A stretch of DNA of 64,000 nucleotides. Origin: Marinomonas pontica (GTDB taxonomy: Bacteria; Pseudomonadota; Gammaproteobacteria; Pseudomonadales; Marinomonadaceae). The notes below the pieces were generated by a model. The model saw only the letters and a program-made list of their open reading frames with translations, did no database searches and had not been told where the DNA came from. The position numbers and the translations under genes were made by a program. This document shows, one piece after another, positions 38,310 through 47,477 of the stretch (its first letter is position 1; the number at the start of each line of letters is the position of its first letter). The stretch is taken from NCBI RefSeq assembly GCF_026191375.1, contig NZ_JAODTL010000022.1, positions 1 through 64,000 on the forward strand, given 5' to 3'.

Positions 38310-40495
38310 TTATTTCAATGCGTTTGCTTTGCGAGCATGGTGCAGTTCTCTTATAGCTTTCGATTAAACGCAAATGCGGTTCTATTCCTTCGAGTTGCAT
38401 GCTGGTTTTTGTAAGGCCATAGAATCTGACTTCGCTCGTCACAGAACCGACCACGTTATCCATAATGTCTTTACCAAACATTCGATTGAAGTTATGTCGG
38501 AAGTCCTCTAGTTCCAGCTCTTCATCTAACGTGACTTCCAGTACCGCATTCATTGCTTGGTAAAATAGCCCACGTTGAACGGTGTTGTCGTTAAATTGCA
38601 AGTATTCTCCCACCAGTTCGAGGGCGTCTTCATGAGCACCCAGTGCCAAGTAGATGAGGATTTTAAGTTCCATGATGGTTAACTGACCCCAGACTGTGTT
38701 TTCATCAAACACGATGCCTATCAAGGTGGGAATGTCTGTGTAATTATCAAGTTGGCTTTCTTCAAGTCGATTCACCAGGTTTTCCAGTTGTTCATCGCTT
38801 AAAGAGTGAAGGTTTAAAATGTCTTCACGGTAATCTAATGCTTTGTTGGTGTTGTCCCACACCAGATCTTCCACAGGATAGACTTCGGAGTAATCTGGCA
38901 CCAGAATGCGGCAAGCGGAAGCGCCTAAATCGGTCAATTCCGCGACGTAAACCTCTTTCCCCAGATCTTCAAGTATGGCAAAAAGCGTATTGGCTTCTTC
39001 TTCGTTTGTGCCTGAGAAGTCCCACTCACAAAATTCGTAATCGTGTTTGCTGCTAAAAAGCGCCATGAAATTACGCCAGTTGAATCGATAAAATGTTCCA
39101 CAAAATTTTCTGGCTCGCTAACCGCCATGCTATTGAATGTGGGCTTAGGTACGTCGTTTAGGCCTTCAAAACTACGGCCTTGCATTAATTCCGTTAAGCT
39201 GCGTTCAAGCGCTACTTCAAAGCTTGGGTGGGCGCCAAAAGAAGAAAATACGCCACCTGTTTTCGGATTCATAAGCGTGACGTTCATCACTGGAAATTGT
39301 CCACCTAACGAGGCGTCTTTGACGACAATCGGGAAGCCTTGCTCTTCTAAACCTTGGATGCCAGCCAATATGCTGGGAAATTGCTCCAATACCTGCATAG
39401 GGACATCTGGTAATACGATTTCTTCTTCAATGATTTGACGCTTGACCGCGCGCTCGAAAATTTCAGACAAACATTGGACTTGCGCTTCTAGTAAATTATT
39501 GCCTGCGCTCATGCCATTGCTTAAAAATAAATTCTCGATCAAATTGGAGGGAAATAGACGGTTTCGCCATCAGATTGACGCGTATAGGGAATAGCGCAAA
39601 TGCCACGCGCTTTATTGCCAGAGTTTGTATCAATCAGATGTGAGCCGAACAATTCGTCGTCTGGGTTATAAATATCCAAACAATACTCATCCAGTAAGCC
39701 GACAGGTAGGGCGTCATCTTCCTCCAAAGGGAACCATTTTTCGTTTGGGTAATGAACGAACTCGCTGTTCGCAATCTCTGTCCCAAAAAATTGGTCATTG
39801 TAGAAAAAATTGTTGTTTAAGCGCTCGATAAATTCACCAAGAGCAGAGCACAACGCGCTCTCTTTGCTTGCGCCTTTGCCGTTGGTGAAGCACATAGGCG
39901 AGGCCGCATCGCGAATGTGAAGTGACCATACGTTGGGGACGATGTTGCGCCACGATGAAATTTCGATCTTCATCCCAAGGTCCGCTAACATGGCTGTCAT
40001 GTTAGCAATGGTCTGTTCGAGCGGTAAGTCTTTTCCTAAAATCACTGTGCTTGCTGTACCGTCAGGCTGCGCCATCAGCATGGCATTGGCGTCAGCATCT
40101 AGGTTATCTACATGTTCAATTTTGAACTCTGGGCCAGTCTGTACGACTTTTTTAACCGTACAGCGATCGATGGAGCGCAAAATGCCTTCGCGGTCTTTGT
40201 CGGAAAGGTCGTCTGGTAGCTCGACTTGAATTTGAAATATTTGGTTATAGCGATCTTCTGGGTCGACGATATTATTCTGCGACAACCGAATGTTGTCCGT
40301 AGGGATGTCACGCGCCTTGCAATACACCTTAACAAAATACGCAGCGCACAACGCTGAGGACGCTAAGAAATAATCAAATGGACTGGGTGCAGACCCATCA
40401 CCTTTGTAGCGGATCGGTTGATCGGCGGTGATGGTGAAATCATCAAACTTGGCTTCGAGTCTGAGATTGTCGAGAAAATTAACTTTGATTTCCAT
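38310..40495 (-). pseudogene. OsmC-YcaO fusion protein, frame broken at three places
   Basis: The restored protein has ~728 residues. The N-terminal OsmC-like redox domain (~1-140) starts MEIKVNFLDNLRLEAKFDDF and has the Cys in SSALCAAYFVKVYC. The YcaO domain follows (~180-560), with FTNGKGASKESALCSALGEF and the ATP/Mg-binding SNGMSAGNNLLEAQVQCLSE. A helical tail (~580-728) comes last. YcaO enzymes activate amide bonds with ATP; this OsmC-linked type has no known substrate. Breaks lie at 39541-39545 and 39055-39059 (one base missing each) and at 38351-38352 (one base extra). Correcting them yields one open frame ending RELHHARKANALK. The errors look technical, but true decay cannot be excluded. 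Confidence 0.82.
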
Positions 40496-40689
40496 TGGAT
40501 TTGTCCACTTTGTAGGGCGTGTGTGCAGGGGATTTACCAAGCAAGTGCGCTGGTAATGATCAATGCGGCAATTATCTTCGATAAGTGGGGGCAGAGTAAA
40601 ATCAAATTGGCTATTTGGACAACAAATGCTTCCTCTTACCGTGTTTTTAACGCTAAAAAGGCAAAAGAAAGCATTCTGCTGGAAAGACG

Positions 40690-41514
40690 CTAGCCTCTTA
40701 CTCGTTGAATGTTGATTAAGATAGGGCTTCCTGTCATAGGATCGGGAATAAGATCGCAATCAACACCATACAGTTCACGAACAAGTTCTTTGGTCATGAT
40801 GTCTTTAGGGCTGCCTTGGGTGAGTATTTCTCCTGATTTCATGGCAATTATGTGGTCGGAATAACGGCATGCGCTTGGTAAATCATGGACCACCATAGCT
40901 AAGGTTTTACCCTGTTTTGATAAGGTTCGGATCAGCTCAAACACTTCGATCTGATGACCCAAATCCAGAGCTGAGGTTGGCTCGTCTAGCAAAAGCAATG
41001 GCGTTTCTTGTGCTATCGACATCGCAATCCAAGCCCGTTGCCTTTGCCCGCCAGATAAGGTGTCTAGTAGGCGGTCTTTTAGACCAATCAAATCCGCCGC
41101 TTTTAATGCGTAATCAATCGCATCTTGGTCATTCATCGCCCATTGCTTTAAAGCACTTTGATGTGGATGGCGACCAAAGCGGATTAGCTCTTCAATGGTA
41201 ATACCATCAGGTGCCAACGTATCTTGGGGTAATAAGGCTAAACGACGCGCTACCTCTTTCGAAGGAAGAGAATGAATGTCTTTGCCATTAAGTAATACCA
41301 CGCCAGAGCTTGGCGCATGGACGCGAGATAAACCATTGAGCAATGTCGACTTTCCGCACCCATTTGGCCCTACTATCGCGGTTACTTGACCTTCTGGCAG
41401 CGTGACATTGAGTCGTTCAATAATCGTGGTCTTGCCATGTTTAAGGGTAAGCTGCTCTGCTTCTAGGCGAGCATAAGAGGAGGAGTGGGTGTGCTGAAAA
41501 GCAGAGGCCGTCAT
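40690..41514 (-). CDS. Iron-siderophore ABC transporter, ATP-binding protein
   Basis: A 274-residue cytosolic ATPase of the FecE/FepC type. It shows Walker A GPNGCGKST (~50-58), Q-loop LLPQDTLAPDG (~94), signature LSGGQRQRAWIAMSIAQE (~155), Walker B LLLLDEPTSALDLGHQ (~174) and the H-loop VVHDL (~206). The signature with AWIAM rather than ALIAR is typical of siderophore importers. Its start overlaps the upstream permease gene by four bases. It is the last gene of the four-gene importer operon. Confidence 0.92.
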   Translation of the reverse strand: MTASAFQHTHSSSYARLEAEQLTLKHGKTTIIERLNVTLPEGQVTAIVGPNGCGKSTLLNGLSRVHAPSSGVVLLNGKDIHSLPSKEVARRLALLPQDTLAPDGITIEELIRFGRHPHQSALKQWAMNDQDAIDYALKAADLIGLKDRLLDTLSGGQRQRAWIAMSIAQETPLLLLDEPTSALDLGHQIEVFELIRTLSKQGKTLAMVVHDLPSACRYSDHIIAMKSGEILTQGSPKDIMTKELVRELYGVDCDLIPDPMTGSPILINIQRVRG

Positions 41515-42596
41515 AACGAGCTCCTTGAAGAGCGTTTAATAAGAATCCAAATTAGATAAGGTCCACCAACAACTGCCGTTACAATGCCTACGGGCAGCTC
41601 GATGGGGGAAAGAATTGTGCGCCCCACTAAATCAGCAATAACCATCACAAGTGCCCCAGTTAATGCAGAGCTCACTAATGGGATCCCCCGATAGCGTGCC
41701 AATACTCGGGCAATTTCTGGACCTACTAGCGCAACTAAGCCAACAGGCCCGGCCACTGACACAGCAAGTCCTGTCAATGTAATACACAACACCAGCGCAA
41801 TAATGCGGATGTATTTGATGTTTGCTCCCAATCCCGTTATTACCTGATCTGAGAACGGCAATAGGGCAAATTGAGACGCGAATACCAGGCACGCCACAAG
41901 ACAAACGGCAACGCCTGCCCCTAGAATGTGTACCATGAATGGGTCTCGCGCACTCAAACTGCCTACTGTCCACGGGTAAGCGCTGTTGGCCACATCGATA
42001 CTTACTTGGCTTAATAATAGCTGGGTGACAGCGCCAGCGATGGCTCCAATACCAATGCCCGCCACAATAAAGCGATAGCCTCGAGTACCACTGCCGCCGG
42101 CTAAGCCAAAAGCTAACGCAGTTGCGGTTGCAGCGCCCGCTAATGCCATCGCTGACGGCGCAATCGACAACCCCATACCCACAACAGATGAAACAGCAAA
42201 CGCCATCGCCGCGTTATCAATGCCGATAATGCCCGGCGTTGCCAGACGATTACGCGCCATCGTTTGCATTAGACAGCCTGCTAAACTAAAAGCCGCACCA
42301 GTAAAGACAGCGGCAAGTAAGCGTGGTAAGCGCAAGTCTTGAACAATGAATTGGCTCATGGGGGAACCGTGGCCAAATACGACAGCGATGACTTCTTTGG
42401 GGGATATCATCATGGTGCCAATACCCAGAGTCATGACACAAGAAAGAAGCAGAATTAGCACCAACCAAATGTTGCGCACGACGGCTTTTTTCTCGATCAG
42501 AATGCGGACTTTGTGACCCAAGGTTAAGAGTTTATATCCATTGGGTGGCACGGTTTCTTGTGTCGCATTGGGCATAAAAAGACGATTAGGAATCAT
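41511..42596 (-). CDS. Iron-siderophore ABC transporter, permease (FepG/FecD type)
   Basis: A 361-residue inner-membrane permease of the BtuCD/FecCD family, with about nine to ten membrane helices. Family segments include LRLPRLLAAVFTGAAFSLAG (~89-108), the MQTMARNRLATPGIIGIDN motif (~111-129), and GPVGLVALVGPEIARVL (~278-294) containing the cytoplasmic coupling helix. It has a hydrophilic N-terminal extension of about 40 residues. It overlaps both neighbours by four bases, indicating translational coupling with the other permease and the ATPase. Confidence 0.9.
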   Translation of the reverse strand: MIPNRLFMPNATQETVPPNGYKLLTLGHKVRILIEKKAVVRNIWLVLILLLSCVMTLGIGTMMISPKEVIAVVFGHGSPMSQFIVQDLRLPRLLAAVFTGAAFSLAGCLMQTMARNRLATPGIIGIDNAAMAFAVSSVVGMGLSIAPSAMALAGAATATALAFGLAGGSGTRGYRFIVAGIGIGAIAGAVTQLLLSQVSIDVANSAYPWTVGSLSARDPFMVHILGAGVAVCLVACLVFASQFALLPFSDQVITGLGANIKYIRIIALVLCITLTGLAVSVAGPVGLVALVGPEIARVLARYRGIPLVSSALTGALVMVIADLVGRTILSPIELPVGIVTAVVGGPYLIWILIKRSSRSSL

Positions 42597-43612
42597 AATG
42601 TGGGCAGTCTATGTGATCGGACTATGAATAAAAGAACAGGCGCGCCGACAATAGCCGTTAGCACACCCAGTGGCATTTCAGCAGGCTGAGCCACAAGTCG
42701 AGAAATAATGTCTGCTGTGATTACGATAATGGGTCCCAATGGTAGGCAAAGCCATAACGTTCTACGGATATCGGGACCTACTAAAGCCCTAGCAGCGAAA
42801 GGCACGACCAAACCGATAAACGCGACTGGGCCTGCAATCGCAGTCGCAGCACCCACCAATAATGCAACCGCAATAATAACGATGCCTCGAATTCGTCGTG
42901 GCTTATGGCCAAGACCAATAGCCACGCGCTCTCCTAGCGCCAAGGACGCAAGAGGCTTTGCTGTATATAAAATACAAATCAATGCCAATAGCATGGAAGG
43001 CAATACGCTGATGAGTGTGCTGGTATCACGTCCGGCAACACTGCCGGTTACCCAAAAGCGGATTTCATCAGCGGCTCTTTGATCAAACAATAAAATCAGT
43101 GATGTCATGGCGAGCAGTAAACTGGACAGCGCCGCGCCTGCGAGTACGAGGCGTATTGGGTCGTTTCTCTGGCCTTGCATTTTTGCCGTGCCGATGACGC
43201 AGAGACAACCGATTAAGGCACCAATTTGTGCAATACCAACAGTCAGTGTCGCCGTACTTGCACCCAAAACAAGTGCCATGGCAACAGCGAAAGAGCTGCC
43301 TGCGCTGACGCCGAGTAAGCCAGGTTCTGCCAATGGATTGCGTGCAACGGCTTGCATAAGAGCGCCCGCAATACCTAAGGTTAATCCGACAAACAATCCG
43401 ACCAGTGTTCTTGTTAAACGCAAATGAAACACGGTGAATTCCGCATCAGCAGAACCGTGACCCAAAAGGGTTAGGAGTGACGCATGAGGCGCTAGTCCCC
43501 CAGCCCCCAATAATAAACTCAGCACACAGCAAAATGTCAGCACGAAAAGTGCTGACATTAAGACGCTGGGCAGTGGCCGCTGTGCGGGTGTAACAGAAAA
43601 CCATTTCAGCAT
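42593..43612 (-). CDS. Iron-siderophore ABC transporter, permease (FepD/FecC type)
   Basis: A 339-residue inner-membrane permease of the FecCD family, partner of the next permease to form the transport channel. Typical segments are FHLRLTRTLVGLFVGLTLGI (~62-81), MQAVARNPLAEPGLLGVSAG (~88-107), GVSAGSSFAVAMALVLGAS and the coupling segment GPVAFIGLVVPFAARALVGP (~259-278). It begins six bases after the binding-protein gene and overlaps the second permease by four. Two separate permease genes are the rule for Fec/Fep systems. Confidence 0.91.
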   Translation of the reverse strand: MLKWFSVTPAQRPLPSVLMSALFVLTFCCVLSLLLGAGGLAPHASLLTLLGHGSADAEFTVFHLRLTRTLVGLFVGLTLGIAGALMQAVARNPLAEPGLLGVSAGSSFAVAMALVLGASTATLTVGIAQIGALIGCLCVIGTAKMQGQRNDPIRLVLAGAALSSLLLAMTSLILLFDQRAADEIRFWVTGSVAGRDTSTLISVLPSMLLALICILYTAKPLASLALGERVAIGLGHKPRRIRGIVIIAVALLVGAATAIAGPVAFIGLVVPFAARALVGPDIRRTLWLCLPLGPIIVITADIISRLVAQPAEMPLGVLTAIVGAPVLLFIVRSHRLPTL

Positions 43613-43617
43613 CGGGT

Positions 43618-44559
43618 TTATTTCATTTTTGTGTTAATTACGGCTTCTATATCATCCAAGATGGCGTGAGCCGCGAGTGGACCTGCTGCGCTAGTCCATA
43701 GTTGACCATTTACCGTGATAACCTTGTTTTCTTTTACCACATTAAGGCGAGAGAACGACGGTGATGATTTCGCGGCATTTAGAGCATCTTTGCCTTCGCT
43801 ATTTAGCGTTGCAAGAAACAACCAGTCGCTGTCTACTTTTGATAAATTTTCTAAGCTAAGTGGGCTGCTGTGAGGGCGACCTTCTTTTATAACGCCAGCA
43901 TCATTGATAACAAACCCCGTTGATGCCAATACATCGGATGCGAATATCTGAGACGACATGACAATAGGCCCTTGTGGCATCCATCGAGCCAATGCCGCAG
44001 TGCGTTTGCCTTCTGGTACATGGGTGGTGATGGCGGCTTTCAGGTTTTCTTCGCGTTCGGCAATGTTGTTTAAAATAGTGTCCATTTCCGCGCTTTTATT
44101 CAATGCGTTTGCATAAACTCGCGCTAGAGTAATCCAGCCATCCGACACCATTCCCGGAGAAATGGGAACGACTGTTGGCGCAATTTTAGACAAGATATTG
44201 TATTTGTCTTGAGACAAAGACGCTGACGCCAAAATTAAATCAGGACGCTGCGCAGCGATGGCTTCCAAATTATTTTGTCTGGACGTACCGACAATTTTAA
44301 CGCCGTTGGCTCTTTCTTGGATGTATTCTGCTACGGAATCACCGCCTCGTGTAGCGACAGCGCCCAATGGCTTCACGCCAAGCGCAATGGCACTGTCAAG
44401 CGCGTCTTCAGATAAGACGACAACACGACTGACGTTGTCGTTTACTTGTATATTGCCATATTTTGTGGTGACAGTATGTTCGCTTGCCAATGCGCTAAAA
44501 GAGGTAGTAATACAGGCGCAGAGTAATATTTTTTTCAATGAGAGGCGTTTAAGCGTCAT
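43618..44559 (-). CDS. Iron-siderophore ABC transporter, periplasmic binding protein
   Basis: A 313-residue exported binding protein, first gene of the importer operon. The signal peptide runs to about 25 (KILLCACITTSFSALA). The two-lobe TroA-like fold is seen in VVVLSEDALDSAIALGVKP (~45-63), LEAIAAQRPDLILASASLS (~98-116), a long linker helix around TLARVYANALNKSAEMDTIL, and the C-lobe DWLFLATLNSEG. The pattern resembles FecB-type proteins that take ferric citrate or hydroxamate/catecholate siderophores; the ligand is not determinable here. No TonB-dependent receptor is in the window. A Fur-like box lies upstream. Confidence 0.88.
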   Translation of the reverse strand: MTLKRLSLKKILLCACITTSFSALASEHTVTTKYGNIQVNDNVSRVVVLSEDALDSAIALGVKPLGAVATRGGDSVAEYIQERANGVKIVGTSRQNNLEAIAAQRPDLILASASLSQDKYNILSKIAPTVVPISPGMVSDGWITLARVYANALNKSAEMDTILNNIAEREENLKAAITTHVPEGKRTAALARWMPQGPIVMSSQIFASDVLASTGFVINDAGVIKEGRPHSSPLSLENLSKVDSDWLFLATLNSEGKDALNAAKSSPSFSRLNVVKENKVITVNGQLWTSAAGPLAAHAILDDIEAVINTKMK

Positions 44560-44589
44560 AGCACATTCCTTAATGTATGAATCAACTAT

Positions 44590-44608
44590 AGTAATGATAA
44601 CGCTTCTT
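44590..44608 (-). promoter_or_regulatory. Candidate Fur box upstream of the siderophore importer
   Basis: The 19-mer at 44590-44608 matches the consensus GATAATGATAATCATTATC at about 12 of 19 positions, with TAATGATAA intact. It lies 31-49 bases before the binding-protein start, where a repressor would block transcription. The match is moderate but the context fits iron repression. Confidence 0.55.
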
Positions 44609-44716
44609 ATTACAGTTTTTAACTGTTTGCCTTCATAAATTTATCACTTAATGTGCAACGCTGTGTTTTATATCTCGTTATAAATCATGCTAGGCCACGC
44701 TTAATAAAGAGAGTAA

Positions 44717-45577
44717 CTAGTCAAATGAAAAGCCAAAAATACTGATGCCGGTTTTATACGGCACGTTAGTTGCTGTTTGGGTTAACCCATCAATCAGACT
44801 TAGATAAGTGTCCATTTTATGGGCGATGAGATTCTTTTCATTAGGGACAGAGGTGGTGAATTTTGTGGCTCTTAACATCGCTTTGACCCCATTTGTTTGT
44901 GAGAATTTGTTGTCTCCCATCAAAATGACTTCTTCTCCGATGTGCCAAAAAATGTCCAAATCTCGAATTTGCATGGGACTGATTGGAGGGACTAACGGCA
45001 CTATGTCGTTAAGTGTGACGACTCTGATTAACGGCAGTAGATCGTATTTTTTAGCGCCAGTGACATTGGTCACTTTGGGCTGACCAAAAGTGATGATTTG
45101 GGTAACGGCGTAATCCTCTTGCTGTAGATACAAGCCTAATATAACGGCAATTGCGCCACCTAAGCTGTGGCCAGTTATATGAATCGGCAGCTTTTCATTA
45201 AGGTAAGGTTTAACGTCGGTGTAGACTGCTTTGGCTGCGGAACCAAAGCCCTGATGCAGTTTTATGTCGAGTGCCGTGTCGGGTTTTAATTCCAGGTCTA
45301 GGTCTAGCATTACGTTTTCGAGGTTGGCCGTACCTCGTATTGCTATTGTTTGAATACCATTAGTACGACTCAGAAAATAGCTCACTTGAGATTCTGGAAT
45401 GATTGATTGGTGAACCAATGTTTGATTTTGTGTTTTGAGACGAGATTGCAGCTGATTGGCTTCAAGGTATGTGTCATTAGACAATTGAGCTTGGCTCTTA
45501 ATGATAGAAAAATCTGGGGACGCGTGAGCAAGTGATGTGAAAAGAACCAACAATAAAAAACATTTGGACTTGAACAT
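44717..45577 (-). CDS. Exported class 3 lipase-like alpha/beta hydrolase
   Basis: A 286-residue protein with a signal peptide (MFKSKCFLLLVLFTSLAHA) and a lipase class 3 domain. The serine nucleophile is in ITGHSLGGAIAV (near residue 138), preceded by the family's IAIRGTANLENVMLDLDLEL (oxyanion side, ~81-100) and QGFGSAAKAVYTDVKPYL. A likely catalytic Asp is in LNDIVPLVPP (~195) and a His in the IFWHIGEE or AHKMDTYL segment. It may act on lipids or esters in the periplasm or outside. It lies upstream of, and in the same direction as, the siderophore importer but is separated from it by 157 bases with its own Fur-like site. Confidence 0.82.
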   Translation of the reverse strand: MFKSKCFLLLVLFTSLAHASPDFSIIKSQAQLSNDTYLEANQLQSRLKTQNQTLVHQSIIPESQVSYFLSRTNGIQTIAIRGTANLENVMLDLDLELKPDTALDIKLHQGFGSAAKAVYTDVKPYLNEKLPIHITGHSLGGAIAVILGLYLQQEDYAVTQIITFGQPKVTNVTGAKKYDLLPLIRVVTLNDIVPLVPPISPMQIRDLDIFWHIGEEVILMGDNKFSQTNGVKAMLRATKFTTSVPNEKNLIAHKMDTYLSLIDGLTQTATNVPYKTGISIFGFSFD

Positions 45578-45668
45578 AGTGAGATTAAAACCCGATGGCG
45601 ATTAGGGGAGCGCAGGGTACTAAAAAATACTTTTTACGGACAGTGTTTTTATTGGGGGAAGCGGAAAC

Positions 45669-45706
45669 CTAGGTTGGTGAGTCTAGCATTGCGTGTACCA
45701 ACCTAG
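45669..45706. repeat. 10-bp inverted repeat between two minus-strand genes
   Basis: CTAGGTTGGT (45669-45678) and ACCAACCTAG (45697-45706) are perfect complements with an 18-base loop. It lies downstream of the small gene 45730-45882 and could end its transcript, but there is no clear T tract. Confidence 0.5.
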
Positions 45707-45729
45707 TGAAGAAGCGATGATGAGTGTGA

Positions 45730-45882
45730 TCACTCGCAACCACTCCAGTTAATGCGTTGAATGCCTTCTACGTTGAGAGTAGGTAATGCCGTAAAAGTGC
45801 CTTTCATTGTATAAAATGCATAGGCTATACGAAGTGCTTTTGAGATCTTGAACAGTGTGATTTTGGATGTTAATGCGTACAT
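45730..45882 (-). CDS. Small protein of 50 residues, unknown
   Basis: The reading frame MYALTSKITLFKISKALRIA... to NWSGCE is preceded by GAAGAGG eight bases upstream of ATG 45882, a strong ribosome binding site. It is basic and mildly amphipathic in the first half, with no signal peptide and a single Cys near the end. A longer in-frame start at 45957 has no good binding site. I do not recognise a family; overall it recalls the short DUF1127-like proteins but lacks their conserved Leu-Arg-Asp-Ile-Gly ending. It is isolated between the lipase gene and a gene remnant. Confidence 0.45.
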   Translation of the reverse strand: MYALTSKITLFKISKALRIAYAFYTMKGTFTALPTLNVEGIQRINWSGCE

Positions 45883-46125
45883 ATTTTTTCCTCTTCGGGT
45901 GATGTCTGGACGCATAATAAAGAGGCAAATTATTCGCAACAAACGACATGTTTTCATCGAATTGATGAATTATATTCACCTGAATGTATTGTGTTAAGAA
46001 TGTATGAATTGTGGGTTAACTTGCCGAAAATTAAGGAAAATAAACCATTGTATTTACTTAATTAGCGACCCTTTATAGGGGGCGGGATAATGTGGCTGTA
46101 ATGTTTTGACCAAATGGACATGTAA

Positions 46126-46278
46126 GTTGAAACGCATCAAACATTAGAGTGCGGTATTTCTGAGGTAATGACTGAAAACCTAGCGATGCACCCACGCTTG
46201 GGTTATGTAGAAGTGAAACGAAAGCATGAAGATGGCTTTCGGCGTGTATTTTTTCGAAAGCAAATATCACCAAAATGA
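46126..46278 (+). pseudogene. C-terminal remnant of a GNAT acetyltransferase
   Basis: The frame after the TAA at 46123-46125 encodes VMTENLAMHPRLGYVEVKRK and HEDGFRRVFFRKQ before a TGA at 46276-46278. This is the C-terminal strand and loop typical of GNAT N-acetyltransferases (N...A...Y/H..LGY.E, then R.F..K). No acetyl-CoA binding motif or other upstream domain is found in any frame of the preceding ~140 bases, so this is a decayed fragment. The stretch 45883-46350 around it is otherwise gene-free, apart from the likely promoter of the MarC gene (TATAATTAT near 46291). Confidence 0.7.
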
Positions 46279-46350
46279 CTTTGCAATGGGCTATAATTAT
46301 CGGCTTTGAATGGTTCCGCCATTTGTTCCTTTATCTAACTAAGAGTTGTT

Positions 46351-46962
46351 ATGAGCACTGAGTTTTCTATTCTATCCGCCACTTTATTGTTCCTGTTTGT
46401 TATTGACCCATTTGGTAATATTCCAATTTTGTTGTCTGTGATGAAGGGTGTTCCACAGAAGCGTCAATATCAAATCGTGATGCGCGACGGTGTAATCGGT
46501 TTGATTATTTTGGTGAGTTTCTTGTTTTTCGGTGCTGAGTTTTTGGCGCTGTTGCATTTGGAAACGGAATCTATCTCGATTGCTGGCGGTGTCGTCTTAT
46601 TTGTTATTGCCTTGAAGATGATTTTCCCATCACCGTATACGAAAGACGCAGGCCCCGTGATGGAACCATTTATTGTGCCGATATCCATTCCTATGTTAGC
46701 AGGACCGTCGACGCTGGCAACGTTGTTAGTGATGGTGAAGAGTTACCCGAATGATCAGCAAGACTTGCTTATTTCTGTTGGTGCAGCATGGGCGATTTCT
46801 GTGATTATTTTGGCGATGGCGCCATTGTTGAACCGTGTTTTGAGAGAGAAAGGTTTGGCGGCACTTGAGCGTTTGATGGGGATGTTGCTGCTGATGATGT
46901 CAGTGCAGATGCTGGTCAACGGTGTGCGCAGTTTGTTTACTCATACCTTGGCCGCGCTATAA
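46351..46962 (+). CDS. MarC family inner-membrane protein
   Basis: A 203-residue membrane protein of the MarC/YhgN family with six predicted helices: SATLLFLFVIDPFGNIPILL (~9-28), LIILVSFLFFGAEFLALL (~51-68), ISIAGGVVLFVIALKMIF (~76-93), IPMLAGPSTLATLLVM (~112-127), VGAAWAISVIILAMAPLL (~142-159) and LERLMGMLLLMMSVQML (~172-188). The FVIDPFGN motif and the GPS..A motif are family signatures. The name comes from linkage to the mar region of E. coli; no role in multiple drug resistance has held up and the substrate is unknown. Confidence 0.92.
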   Translation: MSTEFSILSATLLFLFVIDPFGNIPILLSVMKGVPQKRQYQIVMRDGVIGLIILVSFLFFGAEFLALLHLETESISIAGGVVLFVIALKMIFPSPYTKDAGPVMEPFIVPISIPMLAGPSTLATLLVMVKSYPNDQQDLLISVGAAWAISVIILAMAPLLNRVLREKGLAALERLMGMLLLMMSVQMLVNGVRSLFTHTLAAL

Positions 46963-46975
46963 TGCTTTCTAAGAG

Positions 46976-47001
46976 ATTAGCCCTTCTACGGAAGGGCTAA
47001 T
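46976..47001. terminator. Hairpin between marC-type gene and rraA
   Basis: ATTAGCCCTTC (46976-46986) pairs perfectly with GAAGGGCTAAT (46991-47001) around the stable TACG loop. It lies between convergent genes and overlaps the rraA stop. Neither strand has a strong T tract, so it may be a 3'-end stabilising hairpin rather than a classic terminator. Confidence 0.65.
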
Positions 47002-47471
47002 GGCTGTTTAGAGACGGCAATGCCATTGAAATCACAATAAATATAATCCCCTTGGGCGATTGTTATACCCGCAAAACGAAGCGTTTTTCCTAGGTCGCCC
47101 AAACCTCGTTTTTCTGTTGGCATCGGGTGAGCGCATAAAGCATGAATGCCAATGTTTAATTGTGATTGCGCCGCAATGTCACGAATAGCCCCGTTTATCA
47201 CAAATCCTTCCCAGCCATTATTAACGGCTTTTTCCGCCAACATATCCCCAAGCAAAGCGCGTCGTTTGCTGCCGCCACCGTCAATCACCATGACTTTACC
47301 TTTGCCATTTTGAGTGACTAGCTCTCGAACTCGGCTGTTGTCTTCAAAGCAGGAAATCGTGACGACTTCGCCATAAAAATGCGTACGCTTTCCGTAAGAG
47401 GTAAAAATAGGGTCGGCAATTTGAAGTTGTTCTGGGTACAGGTCGCAAAGATCGGGGAGAAGGTCTTTCAT
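46986..47471 (-). CDS. rraA: RraA family protein (regulator of RNase E activity)
   Basis: RraA binds RNase E and inhibits it; close relatives are 4-hydroxy-4-methyl-2-oxoglutarate aldolases. The protein of 161 residues begins MKDLLPDLCDLYPEQLQIAD and has KVMVIDGGGSKRRALLGDMLAE (positions ~60-81), GFVINGAIRDI (~90) and the RRAA-like end GDYIYCDFNGIAVSKQPL (~140). The G-G-x-L-G-D and NGxxRD motifs of the metal-binding aldolase site are both present. ATG 47471 is the best start; its binding site AGGTG is buried in the hairpin described separately. Confidence 0.88.
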   Translation of the reverse strand: MKDLLPDLCDLYPEQLQIADPIFTSYGKRTHFYGEVVTISCFEDNSRVRELVTQNGKGKVMVIDGGGSKRRALLGDMLAEKAVNNGWEGFVINGAIRDIAAQSQLNIGIHALCAHPMPTEKRGLGDLGKTLRFAGITIAQGDYIYCDFNGIAVSKQPLALP

Positions 47472-47477
47472 GTTCGG

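Noticed and set aside
37102-39066. A 654-codon open frame that joins the YcaO C-terminal part to MltC
   Set aside because: The junction contains a lipoprotein signal sequence in mid-protein. A one-base correction at 38351-38352 gives YcaO its own stop at 38310, and mltC its own ribosome site and start at 38286.
40418-40693. Plus-strand 91-codon frame beside the siderophore ATPase gene
   Set aside because: Half of it is antisense to the OsmC-YcaO start region, and it has no ribosome site or recognisable family.
45749-45979. A 76-codon minus-strand frame overlapping the small gene 45730-45882
   Set aside because: It has no good ribosome site and overlaps the better-supported small gene in another frame; composition looks random.
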